Assembly: GCA_025766275.1 (NCBI GenBank)
Contig: JAFKAC010000148.1
Span: forward strand, 50,683-114,682
Source: Lactarius indigo
Lineage: Eukaryota; Basidiomycota; Agaricomycetes; Russulales; Russulaceae
Reading direction: 5' to 3'
DNA: 64,000 bases
The position numbers and the translations under genes are program-made. The first letter of the stretch is position 1, and every line of letters begins with the position of its first letter. Shown here one piece after another: positions 12,065 through 22,532 of the stretch. Under the pieces are notes generated by a model. The model saw nothing but the letters and a program-made list of their open reading frames with translations, made no database searches and was not told the origin of the DNA.

Positions 12065-12358
12065 TTAGTCTGAATATCGGCGCTATGTCAGCTAATGTAA
12101 TACTGTGGTGCCGCTGTGGTGAATGTCCTAGTGAATATCCTAGTACTTAGGAGGGAACACGAACTGGCACGTGGTGATAAGAGACACTGTAAATTGACAA
12201 TTACGACCAATTACAGCGAATTACGCTCATTCAAAAGGTTGAAATCAAAGAAGCGACGGGCAACTGGTATACAGTGGGGTACTCCGAGTGAGAAAATCAG
12301 AAAAAGAGTTGTCAAGAAGTCTCAAAAGTGTGATCGCAATCATCAGCGTATGATAACA
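12065..12358. other. Intergenic gap between sirtuin start and next minus-strand gene
   Basis: About 290 bp upstream of the sirtuin start codon, so its promoter is expected here. Only a non-descript forward open frame crosses it; no motif is seen. Confidence 0.4.
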
Positions 12359-14242
12359 CTACTCCCACTTTCCGTCCCAATTCCAGCCCTTTCGATCAAG
12401 GAGAAGTTCATCATCGCTCTCGCCATTGTCCACGTCCACGTCCGTGTCCATATCCTCCACGGCTTCCACATTAGCCCTTGGGTTACGTGACATTTGCTCT
12501 GGCCGACCTTGGGCTTGGTCAGGTAGCTCGGATAGGCTTTTGTCGTCGTCTGGGATAATAGAAGTGCTAGCCAAGCTGCCGACTGAAATTTGTTCTATGA
12601 TTGCTGTTCTATGCATTGCTGAAGGTTGACTTTCGGAAAGCCGTTGATCGAGGGAACCGAAGGGGGATATGCGGGGCGTATTGTACCTGATCGCGTTCGT
12701 GTTGTCAAGGCCGTAACTGTCGTTGATGTCTCTCGAGAACAAGGGGGTACGATTGCAGGTTTGATCATATAATCAGATGCGCGAATGGTGCTTGCGCGGT
12801 CCCGTTTCCTACCAGTGGCTTGGTGTGTGTCGGATGGTAGAATAGGAGCGATTGTGGTCTGCGCGCTATCAAGAGAGCGAGAGCGATGAGCGAGGCTCAC
12901 GGAACTGTTCTTCAATCCTGTAAGATACAAAGTGTGAGTTCTTGCAGAGGAGACCACCGAACAGTCAAGGTGCTCCGAAGGCGAGAAACCGGGCATATGC
13001 GCACTCTGAAAGGAACATACCGTTAATGTCAAGAGTGTCGAGCATACCACTGAGATTGGTGACCATTCGTCCATTGTCGGACAAGTAAGGATTGGGCGAT
13101 GACCCATTATCGTCCTGAAGAGCATTTTCTGGGTCCATGCAGTCAAACTGGAGGGAGGAAGGAGCCGTAGAATCATCAAGGTAGCTCGAGAAGATACTGT
13201 CATGATTGAAGTGTCGCGGCGGGCGGCTGCACGATTCCTTCGTCTGCATTGTGATGTCATGAGAATTGGCGATGGCGTGGCCATTGTCCGGGGTGTTAGG
13301 TGCACTAGGCGTGCCCTCGGTATGCACATGCCTCCGCACGGAGTCACTGGTGACGATGGGCGTCGAAGTTTGCAGAGGAACTCCGCCAAGGAAGGTCTCA
13401 GATGTGCAATCCCAACCATGGAAAGGCGTTCCGGGAGGCACGTAGTCTTCAGAGAAAGGGCTGTGAGAAAGTGCCTTCGCAGGTCGGAACCAGTCTAGTT
13501 CTGAGAAATTTTGCAGCATATAGGTGGTAGAACAGTTAGCGCCCTGGGAAGCACAAGCACTGGACTTCATAGACCCGAGTGTAGGAAGAGACCCGCTGAT
13601 TGGGAATAGTACCTCGGAGACGTTTTCCACAGACTGGGTAACGTTAGCCTCTGAACGAGTACGGGCTTTGATGTAGAATGTAGGTTTCTTTATTTTCATC
13701 TTGGGTGAGTTGGCCCTTGAACCAGACCTAGAGCAAGCTCTGGACACAGAACGACTGTGGAAGGGCGAAGCAAGGCGCTTGACACTTTTGTTTTCTTTGA
13801 GATTACGGGAGCCAATGCGAGAGAGCTGACGACGAGAAGAAGGTACAGGAGACATACGGTCAGGAGCAGTCGGAGAGTTTACAGGCGACAAATTAAAAGG
13901 GGTTTGATATTGAAGGTTATTGGTCTCGTCATTGAGAGAAATCAGAGAATCAAGCGTGAAAGTGGACGAAGTGCATTTGTCATCAAAGTCGGGAGGAAGT
14001 GCAGGAGCCAGAGCATGCGCGTTTTTAGGCCGCTTTAAAACTTTCTGTGATTCAGTGTGAGTGAGGACTGGATTGGATTGCCGAGCACGTTTTTTCATGC
14101 GTTGAGCCATTTCAGCAAGAGACAAATCTTCGCAGTCTGTGGCTTTGATTGGGGACGAAGAAACGTTAAACACCCGAGACCTGCCCTTGCTGCGGGCGTA
14201 GGTTGTTACACGACGTCCTCGAGACTGTCCAGTAACCTGCAT
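12359..14242 (-). CDS. Uncharacterised serine-rich nuclear-type protein
   Basis: The chosen start at 14242 gives MQVTGQSRGRRVTTYARSKG, then a basic cluster and a long Ser/Pro-rich disordered region. Many SP/TP dipeptides (SSPIKA, NLSPVNSPTAP, DRMSPVPSS, ANSPKM) suggest proline-directed phosphorylation. Exon 1 runs to about 13020, ending LDTLDIN, with donor GTATGT. A second exon begins GLKNSSVSLAHRSRSLD, and a third reads DINDSYGLDNTNAIRYNTPR and ends in the acidic tail ESDDELLLDRKGWNWDGKWE. No catalytic domain is recognised. The N-terminal RRVTTYARSKGR resembles basic N-termini of several chromosome-associated proteins, but that is not enough for a name. The gene shares a 256-bp divergent promoter with the gene at 14499. 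Confidence 0.7.
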
Positions 14243-14498
14243 CTTGAGGGTCTCCCGCCAGCCCCAGGGCAAAAGGAAGGTAGAAATGGGAGATGAGACT
14301 GGACGAGACGAAAATCGTGACTACTAAGATTGGATGTTACATAATATGTTCCCACGGCACACGTCAGTTGTCACCGTTATGATGGTTTCTGCTCGCCGTA
14401 ACGTTTGCCTTCATCTCTCATGTGCTTACCTTGCACTTTCTTATTGTCGTTTTAAAACCACTGGATTTTGGTTTATTCGTCTCCACTGACCCTCAACA
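14243..14498. promoter_or_regulatory. Short divergent promoter (256 bp)
   Basis: Start codons of two genes face away from each other across 256 bp, so the interval must hold both promoters or one bidirectional promoter. Pyrimidine-rich tracts occur near 14395-14450 on the forward strand, a common feature before fungal start codons. No TATA box is clear. Confidence 0.55.
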
Positions 14499-17176
14499 AT
14501 GGTTGTAATACGCAGAGCACCTGCCACCCCCAAGACAAGTTCCCAAGGTGCCGTCTCTTTGGCTCCGACGACATCCTCGTCAAAAGCAAAGGCCTCGAAT
14601 CTTCCCGAGCGACCGAATTCCTTGAATAATGGGAAAACCAGTGGGGATTCACATGGCGGGTCTCGCGAGGACGGCTCGCGTGATCTGGTGAGTGCTGTCT
14701 TTTAACTATGGTGCACTTAGTTTATCTATTCTGTCGTCCAAAGGAAGGTCCTCATTTGAAGAAGAGCAAAGGCGGGCGAAGAGTCAAGAATGGGGGGAAG
14801 GTGTGTAGTATGAAACAGATATCTTCAATGGCCTCACAAGGCAAGTTCCATAGAAGCGGAGAGACAAGCGTGCAAATCTTGCCGATGTGCTGTTGCGCTA
14901 CCTCTTGCTATTTTTTACTATTTATTCTCTGTCAGTCTGCCCTCAAGACGTAGCCTTGAAGTCTCCCGTTTGCCGCGGCCTATCAGAATATCGTCGACTA
15001 ATTCTGGAACCGTACATCTCCCCCGTCGTACACACAGCCCTTTCTCACCCTTCCATCTCGCCTTACGTTGACCGTGTCAAGCCGTATGCCAATCAAGCCA
15101 TCCGAATCGCAGCGCCTGTTGTACTTCGCACGCAGCAGGAATGGAACCACCGCATCGTCCCGCAATGGAACAAGGTCGTTGTCCCACAGTACCACAAGTA
15201 TATCGTCCCGCAGTACTACAAGTACCTCACACCTCAGCTAGAGCGTGTCGGTGACACGGTTCGACCATACTTGTCCGCCATTGAAGGAAGATACGAGTCC
15301 CTTCTAGGGCCATACGTTCGTTTTACTATCAGCAGAGGAATCAGATTCCAGCGCGCTGCTCAGCCATACATCCTCATTGCTGCTGACAAGACGTACTCTG
15401 GTTATCAATCTGCCCGTCCTTACATGCGTCCTGTCTGGCAACATATCAAGCGCACTTTAACACAACTTTTGGTTTTCTTACGTTCTCAACGCCGCCAATT
15501 CGTTGACCCCCACGTCGCAAAGATATGGGAACGGATTAAAGAACTTAGCCGCGAGGTTTCTCCAGGGGATTCACGTTCCGTAGAAGTCACATATCGGACC
15601 CCAGTCGAGACATCAGCTGGATCCCCTGGTACACAGATGACGGATAGCCTAGTTGGATATACATCCTCTTCCGCGGAGCCCCCCACGGATTATTCCACCC
15701 CGATCTCGATCTCTGTGTCGGTCGCCACTGCCTCCGTTCCTGGGCATTCGTCCGATGCCGGTTTTGCCGAGGACGTTGCATCTGAGGTGTTCTCTCCAGT
15801 TACTACCTCGCATGTCGAGTCCGTTCCCGTTGTTGCGTCCTCGTCTTCACTCGAGGCGTCCACCCCCTTATCAGCGACTATTCCTTCAGCTTCACCATCA
15901 GCTTCACCGCCCGTCACTGACGACGTTGACCTGGACGCATTCTATGCAGACATCGGCCTTGACAATGAGGAGCCAGAGCCAGAAGTACCCGAATCAGAAC
16001 CTGCTCCCACCGAGGATCCTCCGTTGAGCGAGGAACAGCTAGAGGAACTTCGCCTCAAAAAGCTTGAAGAAACTGCCGAAAAGCGTCGAGACATTATGGG
16101 TCGCCATTCAAAGTGGGAGGAGAAGCTAGAAAAGGCCATCAAGGAACAGAAGAAATCGCTGCGTAGGATTCTTGTCGCAATGAGAAAAGCCGCAGTGCAA
16201 GAGTTTAGGACAAACTCCGATGTGAAACCCGCTATCGATCAGCTCGTGGAAAACGCCGATAAATTATTAAAGGGTGCTGAGGCCTATCTTACCAATTTAA
16301 TGAAAGAGTTACGTCCTTTGGACGAGAAGGTGACCTTATGGACGAAAGTTCTAGCAAAAGTCGATGCGAAGTTCAAGTCGTACCTGCGCCACATTGAGGA
16401 CGTCGTCGACGGATGGTATACCTCGCATCTGGAAAGAGAAAAGGAACAAGTAAGTTTAGGACTCATCGATCCTCTGGAGCACATTTCCTCACCGTTGTTT
16501 CAAAAGGTCAAACTGGCTGCAGATACAGTAAGAGATATCGCCGACAGTGCTCAAGCTGACGTGGGTTATGATTACATCTGGCTCGCCGATGTAACTCATT
16601 TCGACTGGAAACGGTATCATGATCTGTCTGGGAGTAAGTTTGTGTGTCCTTATACAACTCGTCCCGTTTACCGGTCCTCCGTTTATAGAGTCAGATAATT
16701 TCACGAACTTGGCGATTTCTATCCAGAATGGATCCCACCCTTCGCCACCCATTGACCCTGTTCCGGGTGCAGTTCACGAGTTCCAACTAGAGGTAGAGGA
16801 CGTAATCAGTGGTTTCGAGACTCGATTCCGCCACATCCAACGTAACGGCCTCAAAGCTTTGGAATCTTCTCTGGAAGGCGTGGACGGCGATGAGGACGCA
16901 GAAAAAGACACCGAACTGCCGAGGTCTCCCGAGGTCTCCATCCTCCCGATTCCAGAGGACGATCCCAACTCCGTCTCCCCTATTTCAGAGATTGATTTTC
17001 CCGCAGTTGGACGAGGCAAGGTGGAAGTCGAAGAGGCATTCGGGCGCGCGGAAAGTGTTCTAGAAGGGGAGCACGCGGAGGTCGCTATCGAAGACGAGGT
17101 CGATCAGTCGGCACCTCGTCTCGACACACCAACTATCGTCCCACCTTCTGTGAATCCGTTGCACGCAGAATTATGA
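14499..17176 (+). CDS. Membrane-anchored helical-repeat protein of unknown function
   Basis: Exon 1 (14499 to about 14690) is basic and Ser/Thr-rich (MVVIRRAPATPKTSSQ). After two introns comes KRRDKRANLADVLLRYLLLF and a hydrophobic segment ending IYSLSVCPQD, the only membrane span. The following domain has repeats of about 11 residues centred on PQ: RIVPQWNK, VVPQYHKY, IVPQYYKY, LTPQLERV, then similar RPYLS, GPYVR and QPYIL units. They suggest amphipathic helices lying on a membrane, like perilipin or apolipoprotein repeats. A Ser/Thr-rich acidic linker and a coiled coil (about 16020-16320, EEQLEELRLKKLEETAEKRR) follow. The last intron (GTAAGT..TTTATAG, about 16634-16691) leads to an acidic C-terminus ending NPLHAEL. 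I recall similar uncharacterised proteins in other mushrooms. A lipid-droplet or ER role is only inference. Confidence 0.75.
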
Positions 17177-17355
17177 TGTGACATGACGGAGTGCATATAT
17201 TACATTCTCTCCCCTCGTTCATTGTTTGTCCTTTCGATTGGCTCTGCTTCACAGCAGCGTCTAGTTACTATCGGGGCTTTACGGTTGGCCAGCAGACCTA
17301 GACTCTTATACGTACACAACGTACACAATTCGTGATACGCACTGATATATGAAAA
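17177..17355. other. 3' flank of the membrane-protein gene
   Basis: Short non-coding stretch after the stop at 17174-17176. No recognisable feature. Confidence 0.3.
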
Positions 17356-17780
17356 CTATTTACTAATTCTATAGCAGACGGCGGGGAATTGTCCCCCGGG
17401 GACCTTCCATGGGACGTTGAGTACGTATTTATTGAGCTTCCTTAACTCGTTCAAGTTGTTTGAGACGAACGGAAAGTCTTCTACAAGGTCCTTATAGAGT
17501 TCATAACCACGTCGAGCGCACGAAAAGTTACTCGACATACCCTGGGTAGCCTGTGTGTTCTATCTATCAATGGCCCAAAAATACAGCCGGAATATGCTTC
17601 CTATGACCATGGCACATGGAGGTACTGACGAGACTCGTATAGACTTCGATACGGCAAAAGTCAAAAGCTCACCCTGATCGGACAGTTATCGGGACCAAAC
17701 GGTAACACGTCTTGGGTGGATACTGTGTAATCGGAGGCGTAGACACCCCCATCGAACAAAGGGTATTACAAACTCATCTG
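17356..17780 (-). pseudogene. Exon-like fragments of an unidentified gene, possibly decayed
   Basis: On the minus strand 17538-17356 is open with protein-like composition (YELYKDLVEDFPFV, LNKYVLNVPWKVPGGQFPAV). Upstream, at about 17765-17673, another stretch reads GGVYASDYTVSTQDVLPFG and stops at a GTGAGC donor. A further fragment near 17915 reads LSPESAEHVKELVSLGVGA. They look like exons of one gene, but stop codons lie between them and I could not build a full model with a start. I do not recognise the family. It may be a real gene with introns I misplaced, or a relic. Confidence 0.3.
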
Positions 17781-18299
17781 AGTCTGACGACCACCGATGG
17801 GGATCGGGATAAAGCCTATAAGCTCGCCACACTTGACTCACGCGACAAGTGCATGCATGGGCCTAACTAAAATCAAGGGGCTCCCACACCCAGACTGACG
17901 AGCTCCTTCACATGTTCTGCACTCTCGGGGCTCAAGACTTGCCGGTTAAGGACCTATGGGAGAGGCTGCGTTGGGGCGAGGTGTGCCCTTAGAGATACGA
18001 TCAGGCTAGGGACGCTCATCACTGGCAAGGAACCTTAGGTGTTGTCAACATAGGTTCTGCAAGGCACTCCGTCGATTACATGCATACAGTTGGTGATTAG
18101 AAAAGTGTGGATTTTCAAAGGTTAGTTGGTTCACCGAACAGCCGTGTGAACGCCCAACGATGACTGCAGTACGAGAAACGACATTGAGGGCAGATAGAGC
18201 ACGGTCCTAAAGCGCTCGACAAGACCAAAAAACCTATAAGTAATATTTACGGAAAGAACAAAAAATAACTGGGAGAGCAAAGCGCAGGAACCTGGCGTA
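17781..18299. other. Intergenic region with no supported gene
   Basis: Apart from the possible exon fragment near 17915 described with the neighbouring entry, only short frames are present. This includes the 3' flank of the HP1 gene. Confidence 0.35.
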
Positions 18300-19345
18300 T
18301 CAGTCCGACTCATGCTCTGTTTGTCTCCATTTGAGATGGGCCTCATAGAATTTTAAGAGCTACGATAAGGCACCAATTAATCCGAGAATGCGATAGTAGC
18401 AAAGGTACGCACCTCCTGCGGAAATTTATCTGCGCAAACTTTAGAATTCTCTTTACATCCTACCTTCTCACCCTTCCTAAGGGAGCATTGCCAAGGTGTC
18501 AGACACGCAGATGCAGAGACGGACGACATACAATTTAAAATATATAAAAAGGTCACCGTCCTCCATCCTCTCGACAGTATCAATCGTTTGTATATGTCGT
18601 TCCCAACTTGGAAGATTGACCCATTTTTTGATTGTGCTGGGTTCTAGTAGCTCCGGGCTTGGAGGCTCCTTGTCCGAAGATGCTGGGGAAGGCGACGCTT
18701 TCCGACTGATGCCGTTGCTCTTCCTGCCTCTCTTCCGTGATCTAGTATCCTCTTCCATATCTTCGTCGCCACTTTCTGCTCTGGCTTTTTGGCGGATTCT
18801 CCCGCGTTTCTTGGTGGCTGTCGAGATAGGCTCAGAAGAAGTTTCGACAGAAGGCGCAGCAGGGTGACGAGGGGAAGCTTTTGGCCTAACGTCGGATTTG
18901 CGTCCAGCCTTTTCGCCTTTCTTTTTCCCGTGGCGTAGCCAGTAGTCTGCTATGAGCTCCTTCGCACCGCTGGAACGGTCATGAGGCTTCAGAAGCAAGA
19001 AGAGTGAGAACGTTACTCACCCGGCATCTCGTTCATCAACCCAACTGTTCTCCTCGTCTGGGTACCCTTTCCACTTGACAAGGTAGCCGATTCGAGTCTA
19101 AGGAAGAACAAATGTAAGACGCGTTTTTCCGTGAAAGAACGGTAGCAAGAACTCACAGAGCCTGTGGCACCCCTCTTCGCGTCCAAAATCGCCTCGATCT
19201 CGTAAACCTCGCTGTCTCCGTCACTATCCCCAGGACCTGGATCGTCACTCTGAGCAGGTTGCTCAGGGGAATCTCCATGAGTAATTCTCGGAGTCGATAC
19301 AGGCCTCGCGGTATCGGAGTCGCTTTCAAGAGCCTTGGAAGGCAT
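18300..19345 (-). CDS. HP1-like: HP1/Swi6-type heterochromatin protein (chromo and chromoshadow domains)
   Basis: ATG at 19345 starts a short acidic N-terminus. The chromodomain reads VYEIEAILDAKRGATG, then after an intron LVKWKGYPDEENSWVDE, and after another intron AKELIADYWLRHGKKKG. This carries the aromatic cage positions (Tyr, Trp, Tyr/Trp) that bind methylated H3K9 in HP1 proteins. A basic Ser/Pro-rich hinge (KKRGRIRQKARAE, SRKRGRKSNGIS) follows. The C-terminal chromoshadow domain reads IKKWVNLPSWERHIQTIDTV, then ENSKVCADKFPQ, LLKFYEAHLKWR and the stop after HESD. The last intron (GTGCGT..TCGTAG) was placed to restore this end. The domain pair defines HP1; it should mark silent chromatin, which fits a genome carrying retroelements. 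Confidence 0.92.
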
Positions 19346-19556
19346 GACGAATTGAAAGATGGGACACGGTTGGAGTCGAAGGAAAGAGAAAGCTAAACTG
19401 GAACCACACGAAGCACGCCGCGCTTGACACGCAGCGGAGTAAAACAGGCCAAGTGTTCAAACTCCGCCCAATACACACTCAACACAACGCGACAACACTA
19501 GCCCGTGTTGAAGCAGAAAACGACATTGTATACAAACAGAAGAAAAAAATATCAAT

Positions 19557-20305
19557 TCATTCCTTTCGTCGAGGGCTAGCACTACGACCGCGTCCCTCCC
19601 GACCTCTGTTCTTTTTAGGTCCAGATGGAGGAGGTCTCACGAAAGCATAGTCACATGACAACGCCTGCTCCAATAGTGTGGTGCCCGACGCGCCGTCAAT
19701 CGCGGCTTGAGCTTCCGCCATGGTCTCATATTCCACCAGGGCGTACCCCTGCGATCGATGAAGGTCAGAAGGAATCCATTGACAACAACAGTTATTGAGA
19801 ACTCACTTTCACATATCCCGTCCTCCGGTCGAGATTGAGGTGAAGGTTTTTGATCTCCCCATACTCGGCGAATTTTTCCGTTACGTCCTCTTCCGTCGCT
19901 TCCTCGTGGACATTGGTAACCAGAACGATCCATCCTTCAACCGCTGGCGTGCAAAAAACGAGTATTAAAAAAGTCAAGCACACCGATAATGAGAATGCTC
20001 ACATCGTGCCGCCCGGGTATCTAAGTCCCGCACCTGCGCGGATTCAACTCGGTCGTAAGTCTGCTCTGAAGAAACCCCGCCTTCATTGCCACCTTAGAGG
20101 CACAACTTAGCATCAGGGTCAGGACATAAAGAGTGGTTTGGGAAACGAAACTAACCCGCAGAGCTCTGAAAACCACGTCCCCTCTTTCGGATGGGACCTC
20201 CACCGTTGGCGACTAGGGGAACGAAGAGTGGGTGATTAACTGAAAGTAGAAGAAAATACATGTAGACCCCGCACCCTCATCAATGTTCATTTCATCGTCT
20301 GACAT
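19557..20305 (-). CDS. RBM8A (Y14) homolog: Y14/RBM8A exon-junction-complex RNA-binding protein
   Basis: ATG at 20305 gives [11 protein letters not shown]. The single RRM reads [44 protein letters not shown], then [18 protein letters not shown] and [16 protein letters not shown]. This is almost residue for residue the RRM of animal Y14, which pairs with Mago in the exon junction complex deposited on spliced mRNA. The tail ([14 protein letters not shown]) has the Arg/Ser-rich end typical of the family. Several introns split the 749-bp locus. It lies 211 bp downstream of the HP1 start, so the HP1 promoter must sit in that gap or in the Y14 3' region. Presence of Y14 fits the intron-rich genome. 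Confidence 0.93.
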
Positions 20306-21097
20306 AGTGAGCCCACAAAAGTTGAAGAGACTGGACGAGGCGCCGTGGCAAGCTTGCAGAGGGACGAGTAAACACAAAAACGCAACTCTGACTCGCCAGG
20401 GGGTGGGAAAAACACGGGCCGGCTTGCCGTACTGGCGTCCGATTTCCGGCCAGGCCAAGTCAGTGGTTGACGCGTTGACGACCTTTTTATTTAATTTTTG
20501 ATTTCACTCATGAAGAGAGAAAAACATAATAGTCATAAATTGATATTACCTTGTCTGACCTTACGGTCATTCCGTAATTTAACATTCTTCCCCTTGGTGC
20601 GTAAACCGTGGGCGGAGACTAGAAAGATAATGACAACTAAGGTCCTACGGTCACCAACTCATCTCGCCCGTTTCTCCGGTTGGACCCCCCATGGCGGCAT
20701 GCTTTCGGCTTGTTTCCTGCGCTCCTGGCTGTGCCTGAGGATTCACCAGAGCTCCTCCCGGTTGGTTTCTCCCGTGAGGCTGTTCGTTGCGTTGACCTCT
20801 CCTGGGCACCGATCTCGATCGTTTTCATCTCTAAGTCAGTCCCCATCAAGACCGTTGTTTTCGTAAACGACTGTGTAGGCCGTACTGACGTTGCCTGGTC
20901 AAATATCACCGCCCGCTCCGCACTAAGTTTCGTTGTCCCGCGTGTCGCCAATGACACAACATAGATGAAGATCTCCCTTTGGTTACGACTATGGTATCTC
21001 CGCTCCTCACCGACGAATAAAAGGCTCACTCCCTCGACCACGTTTAGTGTCACTTGTCTATCTTTTCCTGAAGGCCCCATTCACTGTTTGCTCGACC
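20306..21097. other. Intergenic region with one unexplained open frame (20680-20964, +)
   Basis: This holds the divergent promoters of Y14 (minus) and the MYND gene (plus). A forward frame at 20680-20964 reads LFPALLAVPEDSPELLPVGF and VPIKTVVFVNDCVGRTDVAW, which looks protein-like but has no ATG in a good context and no recognised motif. An antisense frame covers the same area. I leave it uncalled; it could be an upstream exon of the MYND gene or a small gene. Confidence 0.35.
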
Positions 21098-21813
21098 ATG
21101 AATCCTGCAGTCACGCTGATCAATCATCCTTGCCTGGTGTGTTTCAAGTCCACCTCCATGCGATGTAGTCGATGCCAAAACGCATGGTACTGTACACCTG
21201 AACACCTCCAGGGTGTGCGTCATAACGACCTTGATGTCCTGCACGTACTGTAACTCATTTCCCTGTAGGACTGGCCCCGTCATCGCCGCGAGTGCGCCCC
21301 TATCGCATCCACCCAATCTAACATGATTGCTACGCCATCGCCTATCCAACCCCAATTGATTACCGTATCTGCAATACTTTTTTCTCCGCAAGAAGGTAAC
21401 CTACGCTTGACACCTTTCTTCGCGTCCGTGTGCCCTCAGCCGAGTTCTTAGATCGTCCTCGGATCATCACCGTAAACTGCGAACCTCCTCGCACACCTGC
21501 ACAGGGTACTTGCCCAACCCCGCTTGTCCATGGTCATTTTCCTGCAGGGCAGACGGGTAGTGTCGTCCTGACTCAAGGTCTAAATGGGGAACCGTTGCGG
21601 TTTCCACTGCACTTGTGGTATTCCCCTGGCGCTTTGGCCGTGAACGCTCCAATAAATCAGGCTATCTTTCGCATCACTTCCGGCGCGGCTGCCAAACCCT
21701 GGTGCGGCCCTGTGATCGTCCTCAAGTACAACGGATCAAGGAGACAAGGCTATTCCGATGCCGGGTCCAATGACCTACCTGCCCTCTCTGCGTATTTCCT
21801 TGCTTACAAGTGA
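21098..21813 (+). CDS. MYND-type zinc-finger protein
   Basis: ATG at 21098. The N-terminal MYND finger reads CLVCFKSTSMRCSRCQNAWY, C, EHLQ, then after an intron (GTGCGT..CTGTAG) DWPRHRREC, giving the full C-C-C-C-C-C-H-C zinc pattern. A second intron (GTAACC..CCTCAG) leads to LDRPRIITVNCEPPRTP and a C-terminal domain with LVHGHFPAGQTG and KPWCGPVIVLKYNGSRR. The product is about 190 residues. MYND fingers bind proline-rich partners, often in transcriptional repression. The C-terminal part is unknown to me; similar MYND-plus-C-terminal proteins are numerous in mushrooms. Confidence 0.75.
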
Positions 21814-22532
21814 AACGTGTATGTATGATGATTTCAGAGTCAGCGGGGGAATCCTTACAGTACTCTTACTTTTTTTCTGCTTGGCACCTACCTACTTCTT
21901 TGAGTTTACATTTCATTCTTTGCTTTGCTGTCTCATTCGCTACTATAACGCTTGGTTAGAACCCTATTTTAGAACAAATTCCTAAGGTCAATTAAATATT
22001 TCCCGTGGAGGCATCCTATCAAGAAGTCGCTCTTCTAGCGGGCGGGTTTCCGGTCGTATGAAATTGGCGTGACGCGTGATGGCGGACATACGTGAAATGG
22101 ATTCTCGAATGATCCACCCTGCCTAGCTAGCTGCTAGGTTGTAGCCGCTATCCGCATTTGATTGAGCAGAAGTTCGGCGCTGGGATCAGTAGATGGGCCA
22201 CATATGCGGTAATGGCCTGGGAGGCTGGTAGATTACCGTGGTTGTCTAGTAAGCTGTGAGAGACCTGCGCCCGACCTGGCGGCGCTTTGAATTGCCCCTC
22301 TTTACATGAGAGTCCACGAGGAATTCCAAGAGTGTTGCTAGCAAACTGTGACATGATGATCACTGGGAGCCTTCATTCCCTTGGGTGTGAGTGAAGTGTG
22401 AGTGATATCCACAGGGCTTCCCACACCCCAATACCGTCCAGATGTTAATGCCTATTGTTTCGATTTGTTATACAGTGTATCCGTTCAAAACTTTCCACTG
22501 ATTTTAAAGTTGTTTGGTTGCCAAGTTGACTC
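21814..22532. other. Intergenic region, no supported gene
   Basis: Between two forward genes. Only short frames without motifs. The RRP4 promoter should lie in its right half. Confidence 0.4.

Noticed and set aside
12595..13419. Long open frame overlapping the uncharacterised 12359-14242 gene on the same strand
   Set aside because: Its 13419-12930 part is out of frame with the longer exon model and is shadow sequence; only its downstream part is used as an exon.
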